A stretch of 64,000 bases of DNA, taken from assembly GCA_025531455.1 (NCBI GenBank), contig JAMYHL010000001.1:1116001-1180000 (forward strand), written 5' to 3'. Position 1 is the first letter of the stretch, and each line of letters starts with the position of its first letter. This stretch comes from Apiotrichum sp. Y4204 (Eukaryota; Basidiomycota; Tremellomycetes; Trichosporonales; Trichosporonaceae). The notes below the pieces were generated by a model. The model did not search any database. It had not been told where the DNA came from and worked only from the letters and a program-made list of their open reading frames with translations. Below are positions 25,101 through 37,273 of the stretch, piece by piece. Both the position numbers and the translations under genes were made by a program.

Positions 25101-28100
25101 AGTGGCACGCAGGGCGGATGGCAGACGGAGATCTCTTGTGCCTGCGAGATGGTTCTGCCCCTCGTGACTGTCCCACGATCCCACGGTCCCAGGAGCGAAT
25201 GCGGACGACGAGCGGAACATCGGGGCCGCTAATTTGTCGCTCCCCCCACTCAAGTTGAGATTGTACGTGCGTTCCATATTGCCATATCCATCCGCCATCC
25301 GGTCATGTTGGACACCGCAGTATACCCCGGCTTCTCCGGCACGCCATTGGCGCCCCTGCCATCCCTGTCCAACCCCGGATTATAGTGTGTTGCCCGAATA
25401 ACGCAGTTGCTGTACTGTACGACACAGATTGGTGCTGGCGGTTGGACGAGTTTCCAGGGTCGGCGTGTGGCGCCGCCTCGCGCCCACGGACCGCCACGCT
25501 GCTAGCTCGTCGGATGCAATCTGGCGTTCGCGTTCATACTTTTCATAGTGTGGCGCGGACGCTAGCCGCCAGCCGCTCGCATGGCTGGGATACTGCGTTC
25601 AATTGCAGACATATGAAGGCACAGGCAAGAAAAAACAAATGCAGGAAAGGTAATCACAAAAATAATTGCGGTGAAAATTCCCATGCTGGCAGGGGAAGAC
25701 AGGGTGTGGCGAGTGGCGGCGAGGTGGCGGCAAAGTGGCGACGCCAGACAAATGCCATTAGCCTACTGCTTCCTCTTGCGCTGGTCGTGTGATCCTGTCA
25801 TCATGTAATCGCCGGGTCTGGAGCCTGACGTGTAATCAGCTGAGACTAGATCTGTTGCCGAGAGACGAGTGGCGGAATGCCGCAAACGCACTGGCCAGCA
25901 ACTATGTCACGGGTGACCTGGTGTTAAACAGTGCCATCGTTCTTCGTCGGGGTTAGCACCCCCCAAAAGCGTCACCTGGCCATTGTGTGTGCACTGTGCG
26001 CTCATCTGTCCGCGGTTAGTGATCGGAAAATCAACGCTCTTCATTGATGTGAAGAAACGGCGGGCAATTAGTCAAATGCAGAACGTCCAACCTTTTGAAC
26101 CTCGGTACGAGACAATGTCCAGCAGTGTGTGGGAATGTGGACTGCAGCAGCGTGTGGCTGAGTAGGTGGCGTCCGCGCTTCCTCCAGCATCAGGCCCCGC
26201 AATGCCTCCGAGACACGCATGACACCAGCACCTGACACACCACAACGCTGCTCCCCCCTTCGCATCCTTTGGTGTGGGGGGACGGTGCTCCGCAGCACAC
26301 TGGACACAGCATGTACAGTGCTGTAGTACCGCTCGCTGCCTCCGGAGTCATTTGCCTTCCCTGTCCTATTCCTCGGGTGATGATCTCCATTCATGTCTCC
26401 TCGCGTGATGCTTTGAGCGCCATGCCCTTGATACCGGTTCGCCCTAGTTTCTAGAGTCTCCCTGGACGTGAATCATGCGCAATACAGTAGTCGGCGACCG
26501 CCACCATGAGAGCAGAGTGTCTCGTTGTTTAGGCAAAACGAACGGACCAAGTGACAACGGGGCAAGCGCGCTGTTCATTTGAATATCTATTGCTTGCTAC
26601 ATGTGCACAAGGACCAAAATACATGTCCGGGGCCCGGTGATACGAGCGAGGTGTTGGAACTGCGTGCACAGTTCCTATTCTTCATGGTCGGTGAGTGAAA
26701 GATATCAACCTTGGAGGCCCCATCGGAACGCATCCGTGCCACACCCAACAGATACTCACTAGGACAGAACTACTGACGAGCATTCCAAACGCCCATTTAT
26801 GTCCCGGAACCACCGCTCAGACGGGGTGGCATGGACGAGCGGTGCGGCGCGGGGCATGGACATGTCGCCGCCACATGGAAGAAAGGAAGCGGATGCGAGT
26901 GCCACACTGCACCGCATTCACGAATGTGGCACTGGGCGATCAGCGGTGCACACGAATTGTGGCGACGTGGCAGATAGCAGACAGCCATGGCTGCGCCGCC
27001 CCGTTGCCCCGCCTTTACCTGCATGCATACAGCATACCGTACGAGAGTGGCACCGCCGAGTGTGGCAGCGCCGTCGCCACGGCACGGTCAACCTCACTCA
27101 GCAGGGGCGGAGCGGGGCCACTCACTTATCTTATCAGCTGTGCCACTTGCGCTGGAATTTTATCACTGATCTAGCCTGCACAATGGCTGTCTCCTCTACA
27201 AGCTTGTGTATTACAGGGGAGCCCAAGCTAGCTGACAAGTTTGTTTTCTTGACTTTTTTTTGCTCGTTGTTCTCACCTTTCTTATGCCGTCGTGGGTGGC
27301 ACGCGCGAGCCACAAGCGTGTTAGCAACTCGGATTGCTTCACATTGCATTAGTCTTTCCTCAATGCCCAACTGCTCTTTTGTTGTTCTAGTCTCTCCCGG
27401 TAAGGACGCAGTGCGTCAGTCGCTAGTCCCAGTCCCTAGAAATAAACCAGTGTCGCGACCGTACCTGCACCACTGACAATAACAGCCGACAGCCGCGGCT
27501 ACCCAGTTTCCGCGCAACAGCCCTCAGTACTGTATGTACCATTGCGCACGACGCCCGGCGATCATCGTGGCGGTGTCTCGGACAGTGGGGCCAGCTAGAG
27601 CGGGCCCGGGAGCTGAGTTTGGAGCCTGTCGAATGAATAATAAGTTAGTCGCGGACGGCCTAGAACACTGCGTTGTGTTTGTGGATCCTAGTCTTCTTCA
27701 CTGCAGATCATGTGGCGTCGCTGGAACCTTCGACTCTCATTTCTGCGCCATTACCGTGTGCCCACATTGCGCACATCAATCTACTAATTGCCTTCCATGC
27801 CACTAGGATGTCTGGAGCCGGTTTGGACCTTGGATTATATTGTATTCGGATCTCGTGCCATGCGACACAACCGCACTTCTGAGAACATCCAATGTGCCAA
27901 GACTGACCGAGCGACCGAGCCGCAGCCCGAGACGACCGAGACTGAATGCAGCGCTAGGCCTCGTAACCGATTGTTTGGTCTGTTGTTCTTGCCCATTGAG
28001 TCAATGTCCGCGGCTCACATCAAGAAAGCACTGTCCCGCATGATACCACTACTGTTTTGTTTTTTCGTGCCAAGGCCCGCGAGCGAGTCGACCTTCAGCG

Positions 28101-30534
28101 TCTGCCTACGGTCGCACATGTCCCAAGAACCAAACAAAGTGCACTTATAACGCACACACCCCTAGTGAGCATTTGCCCAGGGCTCATTGTCGGCATTACG
28201 AGAAGTGTCTCTTCAATTTCCTGTTGGTGTCGGTCTTGCCATCCCGGGCCAGGACCCTGCCCAGTACGTCAACACCGAACAGAGGAGAGTCATGCACCGT
28301 ACTGTACACCGCCCAAGGCGCGGCGAATGCAGCTAGCCGTTCCTCTTCCACTCGTGCTGTCCAGGACGCAAATAAGCTCAGCCGGCCGGGAAGAAGAACA
28401 CAAAAAGCATTAAAGCAAGGGCAGTGTGCCTAAATAATGCGATTTACGTACACATGAGATCTGAAGAACACTCTCCGATGAGTAGATTAAGGATCATTAG
28501 AAATTACCTTACGACACGGAACCCGGACAGTCCCTGTTCCTATGCCGGCACTCCCGCTGCCGTGTGCGGAAGCACAGTAGACAGCATGGAATGTCAGTGG
28601 ACGCTCGTGGATCACAATGGTCAGAATGGACCAGTGGGCTAGGTGAACGGACCGCCATGGGCTATGTGCCAGCAGCGTGCGTACGCGTGCAGCACGCCCT
28701 GCTTTCGTTACGGACACCATGCCCTGTTCTTCTCGTCACGGACATGCCCAAAAGTCCGAGTGCAGCCCTTGTCATCTCCGAGTGGCGGTCGGAAGAATAC
28801 TGTCCGTCCCTGCGCTTCCGGCATGGGTCCCGGTGTACCCGACACGCGGGCGTGTTCCGCCAAAAAGCGTTCCCGGCCGCAAGGACAATGGACAGGATAA
28901 TGAGGATAATGAAGAGCGCGAGAGGTACCCGGCGAAGGAATGGGGTACGGCACGGGCGTGTGGGTGCGCATTCCTACTCCGTTCATTGGCGCACGAAACG
29001 CCAACAAAGAACCGGCATCCGCTGAACATCTCAAGCTCGGGAGCGCCATCATGACAGCACGGAACCGGCTGCCAGCAAGCATAAATCCGTGTTCCGGATC
29101 GTCGCGGGATACTGTAAGGCGACCATGGCCAAGTCTCCAGGAAGCCACCAAGTCAGGACTCAGAATCAGCCCGCCATGCCGGCGTGTACGTACTGTGGCG
29201 TCTTCGTCGACGCTTCTCTGCACCCTCTGTCCTGTTCTGTACGAGATGAGTGAGGCATTTGGCACTTTGGAGCCCGCAGAGATCTGGAGATATGATACGG
29301 GAAGCCACGACCAACCACACACCTGCACGGAACCATCATGCCACGGCACCGCGGTCCGGCGGGAGACGCCACGCCGTGGCGGCAGGCACGCGGCGCAGGC
29401 ACTATCGAGGGCGATGTGCGCCGTTATCAGCAGAGCAAAGTCCCCGATATGACGAGGTGTGGCGTCCGGCGTCCGGCGTCGTCGTGAGTGGTACGTCGCG
29501 CGTATTCCGGGTTCTGCACGCGTACGTGTGCAGGGCCGCGGTACGCGATACCCGGTACGTGCCACTGCCTATGTCGTAGTCACACACACGTCGCTCGTAA
29601 AAGGCAGGTCAGGGTTGCGCAGCACGCGCCGGGTTCATGGTCAGGAATCGCCGACGGGACGCGGAGACGGCCATACGCGACCATCTTATCGCCCGTCCCG
29701 GCTAGCAGCTTGCAGCTTGGCAAAGGAGCGCGTCGCGCGTCGGTCACGCCACGGCATCGCGGCATCGACGCGCGCTGATGTATTCCCGGCGTTCCACGGA
29801 ATGTCACGCGCTGCATGACGGTTTATTTGGATAGCCTGACGGTACTAATATCACGTTTTGGACGGTGATACGATAATGATTGGGATGCTCGCTGCTTCTG
29901 GAAGTTTGAGAGCTTTGTTGGGCATGGATTGTGCGTTGCGGCAGGCGTCGCTTGTCGAAGGTACCCGCCAGCGGTTCCGTAGCGTCCACCGTGCCGTTTC
30001 CGAGACAGCGAACAATGAGAGGGGTTGGTTGGTACTCCTGTTGTTGAACGATGTCCTGCGCTACTGTATGCTTGGGGATTGCAACTTTCAGAAGTGCCTT
30101 TGTAAGCCAGAGCGGCGGTAGCATGTTCAATGATTTTCCTGAGCTGCATGGCACAGCAAATCCAGATTGTAGCATGTTTACTCGAGCTTCTCGTAGTCGT
30201 TGATAGGTTGTACCCAGCTCGCCAACACTGTTACTGAGGCTGACACTCTACACTGAGACTCCTCTACGCACGATCAGAGTGATGGCAAGTGTATGTGATG
30301 ATGCTCGGCATTCCAAGAATTGTGGTCATGACCATCTTGGTGATACTTCCCAGGCAATGCTTCACAAACTCGTTGCCAGCGAACACATTGCATTCTGATG
30401 CTACCAGTACACAACCAGAACTACAGATTCTATCATTGAGACAACTACCAGGTACCCAGATGATGGTATGTCTCGCTCACCCACAACACCTTGGTCGCTT
30501 CATGTGAAGGCTATTTCGTCGTCTTGCTATGTGA
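13185..30534. other. 17-kb gene-poor region
   Basis: I found no gene with both recognisable protein similarity and a coherent splice structure on either strand. The left part (13.2-17.2 kb) is purine-rich on the plus strand, so pyrimidine-rich on the strand of the C2H2 gene, as expected for a long leader or promoter. Two candidate upstream exons there are described in the findings. The longest open frames further right (for example 28708-29565 minus, 24259-24900 plus, 23024-23644 plus) match nothing I know. There are no reverse transcriptase, integrase or transposase motifs, no long terminal repeats that I could pair, no tRNA B-box with a foldable arm, and no satellite array, only short local duplications. 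Confidence 0.6.
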
Positions 30535-32814
30535 TTAAACATCGATAATGGCAGCGGACAGCTTCTCAATGTGGCCCATGCCGTGCGCCTCAAGTTCCTG
30601 ACGGTCAGCTTACATGTTTACAGAACAAAACAGCAGACTCACATCACGGGTGTGGAATATCTCCGGACACATGATATCGCCATCGAGTGCCCACTTGCAG
30701 CGGAACATCTCGATGCCGCCGTCGGCGAGGGTCGTGTCAGCGAGGGCGGGGCTGGGGCGGCTCGAGTTGTTGTCCGGGGCGAACGCGGGGGCAAGGTTGG
30801 CAATCGCTGGTGGCGCCGCGGGCGTAACAGCCAGAGCTTCGTCGTCCGTCTCGTTACCAGACTCCTCGGCTGCATCAAACGCGCCCATCAGACGGCCACG
30901 GAGGAGAGTGATGTGATCGCTGAGCTCGGTGTTGCGTTTGGAAAGGTCGTCGGCCCGCGAACGCGCCTTGTGCAGCTCCGTCTCGAGGTCCTGTACCTCA
31001 CGCGTAAGTCGGGAATAGGACGAGGCCTTGCGGCGGAGTGCATCGTCGGTACGGCGCGACTGCTCGAGAAGCAAGTCCAGCTGGGCCTCCGCCGACTCTT
31101 TCGCCTTTTCCGCCTGTTTGGCCACATTGGCGAAGTGAAGATCCCGCTGCTTCAGCCCAACATTGAGCTTCTCCTGCAGCTTCTTCACCTCCTCCTCGAG
31201 CTTGTTGGCGCGCGCCACCTCCGCAACAGCACTGTCCGAGGCCGCCTTGTATTGGCCACGCAAAAACTCCGACTCGGACTCGGCATTCTTGAGAGCAGAC
31301 GTCTTCGACTTGAGCTTCTTGTGCAGAAGCTTGATCTGACGCTCGTGGTTGGGAACCTCACCGTCGAGAGGGGCCGGCGTTGCCGAGATCTCCGCGAGCT
31401 CCTCATCAAGCTTGTCGAAAGCGTCGATCTTGTGTTGCAGGCTCGCAATCTTTGTGTCCCGTTCGGCCATCTGAACCATGAGAGCGGCCAACTGCGACTT
31501 GGCGGTCTCCGCCTCCTTCTTGAGCTCTTCCCCGGCCATCTCCTTCTCCTTCAGCTTGGCCTGAGTTTGGGAAGCAGTCCCCAGAGCGGTCGCTGTTCGG
31601 CCAATGTACTCGTTGAGTTTCAAGCCGAGCTGTTCCTTCTGGTCCTCGAGCTTGGACACAGCCTCTGCATGCGCCCTTTGCTGAGCCTTCCTCTGCTTCT
31701 CCAACTCTGCAATATTGTTGCGCGCGTTTTGAGACGTCTTGCCACCCGACGGGTCGTACATGTCTGCATGGTCCCGGAGGTGGTTTGCCAGTGCGATTGA
31801 CGTGCGGCAAGCGACTCCACACCTTTTAACGAGGCACTCAAATGCTGCGCACGTTAGAAGCCATCCCATTTGCCATACGGAGTAGGTTAACATGGCCAAG
31901 TCCCATCTGAAACTCACCGCCTACACCATTGTCTGAGTCCGAGTCGGCAATCACATAAGCCTCCTCACCGTCGATCATCGTCACAGGTCGAACAGGAACC
32001 TGGCTCGCCTCTTGGCTATCGGGAACCGGGGACATGGACGCCTTAGCGGACAGGCTGTTACGCGTCGCACGGCCCTTCTTGGGCTCCATGTACTGGTGGA
32101 AGACTTCGGGTTCAGGCTGAGGAACAGGCCGGAGATTGCGGCTCTTGCGGATGGCACGCGTGCGCGGCCCAGGTCCAGCGCCCCCGACAATAACACCCTC
32201 GTCTTCCTCAGAATCGAGCTCATCCACTTCGGGCTCGGAGAACGAGGGCGACGCGGTGGATACAGCACGCTTGCGACGCGAAGCAGGCGTGCGCGGCGTG
32301 CGCTGAGCGGGGGTGCTAGGCGTGCCTTGGGAAGAGCGGTGTGCCAGTGACGCTGAGAGTGGAATGCGCGTCGATGCCGGAGGCCGCGCCGGGCCAGGCG
32401 GTGGCGGTGCGGCCGGAATCTCAACGACGACGCGAGACTTTGGCGGCGGCATAATGTCATTGACTTCGGCATGGGATTTAGATCTCGGAGGAAGACGACC
32501 ACCAGAACGACGCGCGACTTGGGGACCGGGGCGTCGCAGGGGCTCATCGTCGGATGCATCAGTGCCCGCCCGTGTGCTGCGCCTCGGCGTACGAGTTTCG
32601 CTCGCTTCTGATAATGTCAGATTATCCGCTGGTCAGAATGGCTGATGCTTCTCAGCTCTCGCAATGACGAGAGTCGCAAGGAAGATCCACGAAGGGACTG
32701 ACCACGGCTGTTATCTACATGACGGGAGCGACGCGGTGAAGGCGATGTCGTGTCCGCGCTGTCCGGCACGCGTTTACGCTTTCCTGATGGCCCGCGGGGA
32801 GGCATTTTGGACAT
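30535..32814 (-). CDS. Coiled-coil protein with two C2H2 zinc fingers, unknown function
   Basis: I do not recognise the family. Four exons in transcript order: 32703-32814, 31918-32607, 30643-31844, 30535-30597; all junctions keep frame, 688 residues. Residues 1 to about 265 are a basic, then acidic, disordered region rich in Ser/Pro, including DELDSEEDEG. A C2H2 finger follows (C-x4-C-x12-H-x3-H, FECLVKRCG...LANHLRDH). Then comes about 290 residues of charged heptad-like coiled coil. The last 43 residues hold a second finger (C-x9-C-x12-H-x3-H), which is seen only when the last intron, 30598-30642, is removed. The first donor is GTCAGT, which is weaker than usual, so that junction is the least certain. 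It is divergent from GLN4, with 411 bp between the starts. A chromatin or structural role is only a guess. Confidence 0.75.
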
Positions 32815-33225
32815 CTCTTATAGATGAATAAATGGATGCTGATGAGATGGATGGAGGAGAGGAGCAGAACAGAACAAAACAGATCGCGAGACGGAACAAT
32901 GTCGCGAGTCGCGAAGCAGCACCAGCCGAACGGGACGGGGTGGGGACAAGCAACTATGATGCTGGGAGGACAAGTCACGTGACACTACAGGGGCAATCCG
33001 GCAATGCGCTATATCGCGCTATATCAAAAACCAGAGTATTACTGAAACGCTGACGTGTAATTCCATAAAGTCTGGGCGACGAATGTTCGGAGTCGAGAGA
33101 TGTGGTCGTTGTTGCCATCAGCGACAGAAGTAGTAAGCCAGCCCGAGATCTATTGTTACTCTCTCTCTCCTTCTTATCTCTCTCCATTCCCATCCCATTC
33201 CCCCCTTCACACTCGCGGGACAAAC
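32815..33225. promoter_or_regulatory. Divergent promoter, coiled-coil protein / GLN4
   Basis: A 411-bp gap between two start codons facing away from each other. A pyrimidine-rich stretch at about 33158-33210 precedes GLN4. No specific operator could be named. Confidence 0.5.
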
Positions 33226-35917
33226 ATGCCGCCCAAGTTTGACCCCACAAAGCCCGAAAACGCGGCGCTCATCTCGTCGTTTGCCGCCCTCGGCCTGAGC
33301 ACAAACTCTGCGACCGAGCTCGTGCGCACACCCAAGTCGGGCAAGGCGTTCCAGGCGCTCGTAGACGAGTACGACCTTGCGGGAAAGACTTTTGAGGAGA
33401 AGCAGGCCAACGCTCTCGTCAAGCTTTCCGCTGTTGGCGGCAAGCTTTCTCCAGAGGCGCGCAAGTATGTTGTTGACCGTATCGTCAGCGGCGACATCAA
33501 GTCGCCGGACCAGGTCGCTGGTGAGTGGTAACGAACCGATAAGGGAAGGTATGCTGATAGGCAGCTGCGGTGAAGTACCTTGAGGCCAACAGCGGACCTG
33601 TTGACGCTGCCGCATTCGACAAGGCTGCGGGTGTTGGTAAGTATCCGAGTTCATGGGGAGTAAGAGCTCACAAACAGGTGTCAACATCACTGTCGACCAG
33701 CTCCCGGCTCTCTTGAAATCATACATTGACTCGATTCCCAAGCCCCCTCAGTCGTGGACCGATCTTGGCCCCTTCCTTGGTGGCATCAAGAACAGTGTTT
33801 CTGACCTCAAGTGGGCCAACACTGGTGACCTCAAGACGGCCGTTGACAACGCGTTTACGGGCCTGTTCGGGAGCAAGGAGGCCGCCGCCAAAGCGCGTGC
33901 GGAGGCTGCAGCTGCCAACAAACCCAAGAAGGTGAGTGCTTCCTCACACCACCAGTCGCTAATCATCCAGGAGGCCAAGGCACCGGCTGCCGCCCAGACT
34001 ACTGCTGTCGCCTCGTCATCTAGCGGCCCCAACATTCCCACCAAGATCTTCGAGGAGGGCTTCCTTTCCGAGTTCCACAAGGTCGGCGAGAACCCCCAGA
34101 GCGACCCCAAGCTCAAGGCGGAGCACCTGGCGTGGACCAAGGGCCAGGTCTACACTCGTTTCCCACCGGAGCCCAATGGCTACCTCCACATTGGCCACGT
34201 CAAGGCAATTATGATTGATTTCGGTTACGCAAAGTATCACGGTGGAAGGACGTACCTCCGGTACGACGACACCAACCCCGAGGCGGAGGAGGGGCGTTTC
34301 TTCCAGTCCATCCTCGATACGGTCCGCTGGCTCGGATTTGAGCCGTGGAAGATCACCTACTCGTCGGACAACTTCCAGCACCTGTACGAGCTCGCGGTTG
34401 AGCTGATCCGCCGCGGCAAGGCATACGTGTGCTCGTGTGACGCGCAGAAGATCAAGGAGGACCGCGGTGGATCCAAGGGCAACCCCAAGGCGTGCGAGCA
34501 CCGCGACCGCCCGATCGAGGAGAACCTGGCCGAATTCCAGAAGATGAAGGACGGCGAGTACCCGGAGAAGTTGGTATGCCTGCGCATGAAGCAGGACCTT
34601 ACGAGTGGCAACCCGTACATGTGGGACGCCATTGCGTACCGTGTTAAGCTCGCGCCGCACCACCGCACGGGCGACAAGTGGAAGATCTACCCGACTTACG
34701 ACTTTACCCACTGTCTGTGTGACTCGTTTGAGAACATTACCCATTCGCTCTGCACGACCGAGTTTATACCCGCTCGCGAGTCTTACGAGTGGCTGTGTGA
34801 TGCGCTCACAGTGTACAAGCCGCGTCAGTACGAGTTTGCGCGTCTCAACCTCCAGGGCACCTTCCTCTCCAAGCGCAAGGTCCGTCGGTTGGTGGAGAAG
34901 GGTCTCGTCAAGGACTGGGATGACCCTCGTCTTTACACCATCATTGCGCTCCGTCGCCGCGGTATCCCTCCCGGGGCGCTTCTTCAGTTCGTCTCCGAGC
35001 TCGGCGTCACCACACTGCTCTCCGAGACCCAGCTCCAGAAGTTTGAGTCGACGGTGCGCAAGTACCTCGAGGACAGCGCGCCTCGTCTCATGATGGTGCT
35101 GAATCCGATCAAGGTGGTGCTCGAGAACGTGCCCGACGACTACCGTGTGCCCGTTCAGGTCCCGTTGCACCCCAAGGTCCCGGCCATGGGCACCGTCGAG
35201 ACCTCCTTCACCAAGGAGGTATACATTGACGCCGACGACTTCCGTGTCGAGGACTCGCCAGACTACTTCCGCCTGGCGCCGGGCAAGACTGTTGGCCTCT
35301 TCAAGGCACCTTTCCCGATTACGTGCACGTCGTTCTCGACGGACGCAAACGGCAAGGTGACTGAGATTCGTGCGCGCCTGGAGGACTCTGGCAGCGCAAA
35401 GAAGCCCAAGGCGTACATCCAGTGGGTCAACGTCCCCGAGGCTGTCAAGATTGACGAGGTGCGCTACTTCCACGGCCTGTTCAAGTCGGACCCGCCCCCA
35501 GAGGACTTTGAGGCCGACGTCAACCCGGACTCTCTCGAGGTCTTCACCAACGCAGTCATCGAGCCGGCGTTCTACGAGCTCGCGAAGAAGTCGATCGTCG
35601 ACGCACGCAAGGAATCGCTCGAGCGCACCAAGAAGGCTGCGGCTGAGAACGAGGTCGCCACCGCCGTCGACAGCAAGGCCGCAGCCGCTACCGAGGCAGC
35701 AGCACACGACGAGCCCGTCGCGACGGCCGACCAGCTCGTCGGCATGGAGAACATTCGCTTCCAGGGCATGCGCCTCGCGTACTTTGCCGTCGACCGCGAG
35801 TCCAAGCTGTCGTGCCTCGACGAGGCGGCCGGCGACAAGCCCGGCAAGCGTGCCGGTGACCGCATCATCCTCAACCGCATCGTCTCGCTCAAGGAGGACG
35901 CGGGCAAGAAGGCGTAG
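33226..35917 (+). CDS. GLN4: Glutaminyl-tRNA synthetase, cytosolic
   Basis: Class I synthetase that charges tRNA-Gln in the cytosol. Four exons: 33226-33520, 33565-33636, 33678-33931, 33971-35917; 855 residues, close to the size of eukaryotic GlnRS. The first about 210 residues are the eukaryote-specific N-terminal RNA-binding region. The catalytic core has HIGH at residues 280-283 ([12 protein letters not shown]), the GlnRS-typical [11 protein letters not shown] and the KMSKS-equivalent GTFLSKRK. The anticodon-binding beta-barrels follow. Intron 3 (33932-33970) is only 39 nt, a multiple of 3 without a stop, so the frame runs through it. GTGAGT and GCTAAT...CCAG mark it as an intron. It converges on ASF1. 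Confidence 0.96.
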
Positions 35918-36288
35918 ATACTGCCGAGTCGGCCGCCTAGAGAGATCACGATACGAGTTCGTATTTCCTAATGTCAGCATGCACATGTACAAATGGAATA
36001 GACGACTATGTGCTCCGCAACCACATCTGGCACGTCGTACATCTGGGCGTACATCTCAAGCACATCTATCTGCTGCTACGCACTATGGGTTACTGCTACG
36101 CAATGTGGTATATGCTACGACACACGAAAGGGACGAACGTGGTGGGCTGCCGCTACAGCGCGGGACCCTGCCATACGCCCGCTTCCATGGTACTTCTTCG
36201 GTGCCTTGGCACCTCGTCCACTTGCTCCTGCTCCTGCTCCTGACATTACAAACATGTGTACGCGTCCCCAACCCGCCCAACTCGCACT
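35918..36288. other. Convergent gap, GLN4 / ASF1
   Basis: These 371 bp should hold both 3' UTRs. A short CTCCTG repeat lies at about 36225-36241. Nothing else is seen. Confidence 0.5.
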
Positions 36289-37273
36289 CTACGCTGCAAT
36301 AGGCTCGTCGACGTCCATGCCGCCACTTGCGGGCGGCGCCTTCTGCACGGGTGGCGGCAGCGGTGAGTGGAGGACGCCGTCGGCTGACAGCGGCACCGGC
36401 TGCTCGAGCTCGTTGCCGCCGTTCGAGGGATCGACACCAGTGTCCCACGGGTTCTGGAAGCTGCCTGTAAGCTGAATGGAACACGACGACTAAGCTTACC
36501 GAGTAACCTTGGGCTTCTCGATCAGAACATTGCGCATGAGCTTGTCCCAGAGCACCTTGGACGGGGGCTCCAGACGGAGTGCCTCGTCCTCGTAGTCCGT
36601 GTTGACATAGTATCCGACGCGGACAAACTCCTTGTCGCGATACGACGCCGTGATGATAATGACGGTTAAGCCGAGAATCTCCTCGGGCTCGACGGACGGC
36701 AAAAGGTGGTGCTGGGGTGCCGGTGCGACAAAGTCGAACGAGTTCACTCCAGCCGGAACGGGGCCAACTGCGTACAGGCAACAATCGAGAGCGGAAATGA
36801 GTGGGATCGCGGAATGGCATGGCATGCGCGGCAAGGAGGAGCACTGTCAGCATGCAAGGCAAAGGCAGTGTTTGCAAGACCTACCCATACACGAATCCAA
36901 CTCCTGGTCATACTCCTCCGACTTGGCCGAGCCGACGTAGATCAGCCGCCATTCGAGGTCTGTCGTCAATATCCGCGGCCCAACTCTGAATCGCCATCAG
37001 GCCTGATGGCCATCAGCTCAACGCACCCTCAGCAAGGGGCGCAATGGCCTCAAACTTGATTCGAAAGTGGTATTCGTCGTCAAATTTGGCCGGGTTGTTG
37101 AGCAGCTCAATGTTGCGGATGTTTACCTGGAGTGAGCTCGCTGACCGACAAACGCACAGCGAGTCGAGCACTCACGATAGACTACAAGGCGCAATAATAA
37201 GTCAGGAGACCATAGGATCAGAAAGAATCAATGTCAGTGGCGTGGTTGACGAGGGTTGACGAGGACGTACCAT
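36289..37273 (-). CDS. ASF1: Histone chaperone Asf1
   Basis: Nuclear chaperone that hands H3-H4 dimers to CAF-1 and HIRA. Six exons in transcript order: 37271-37273 (ATG only), 37176-37181 (6 nt), 37027-37126, 36885-36959, 36500-36767, 36289-36460; 207 residues. The joined N-terminus reads [18 protein letters not shown], matching the conserved Asf1 start. The core continues with [29 protein letters not shown] and [14 protein letters not shown], the classic Asf1 immunoglobulin-like fold. The tail is acidic and Pro-rich and ends [11 protein letters not shown]. Only the two tiny exons give the conserved start; no other ATG in reach gives an in-frame protein. The last acceptor is the second of two nearby CAGs (GGCAG), chosen because it keeps the frame. 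It is divergent from TRM1. Confidence 0.93.

Noticed and set aside
13185..30534. Decayed retrotransposon or centromeric satellite.
   Set aside because: No reverse transcriptase, integrase, LTR pairs or long tandem arrays could be seen by eye, so the region is described only as gene-poor.
30571..31800. 409-codon plus-strand open frame opposite the coiled-coil gene.
   Set aside because: Leu/Arg/Val-rich mirror of a Lys/Glu-rich coiled coil.
34016..35992. 658-codon minus-strand open frame inside GLN4.
   Set aside because: Shadow of GlnRS; no recognisable protein and no splice context.
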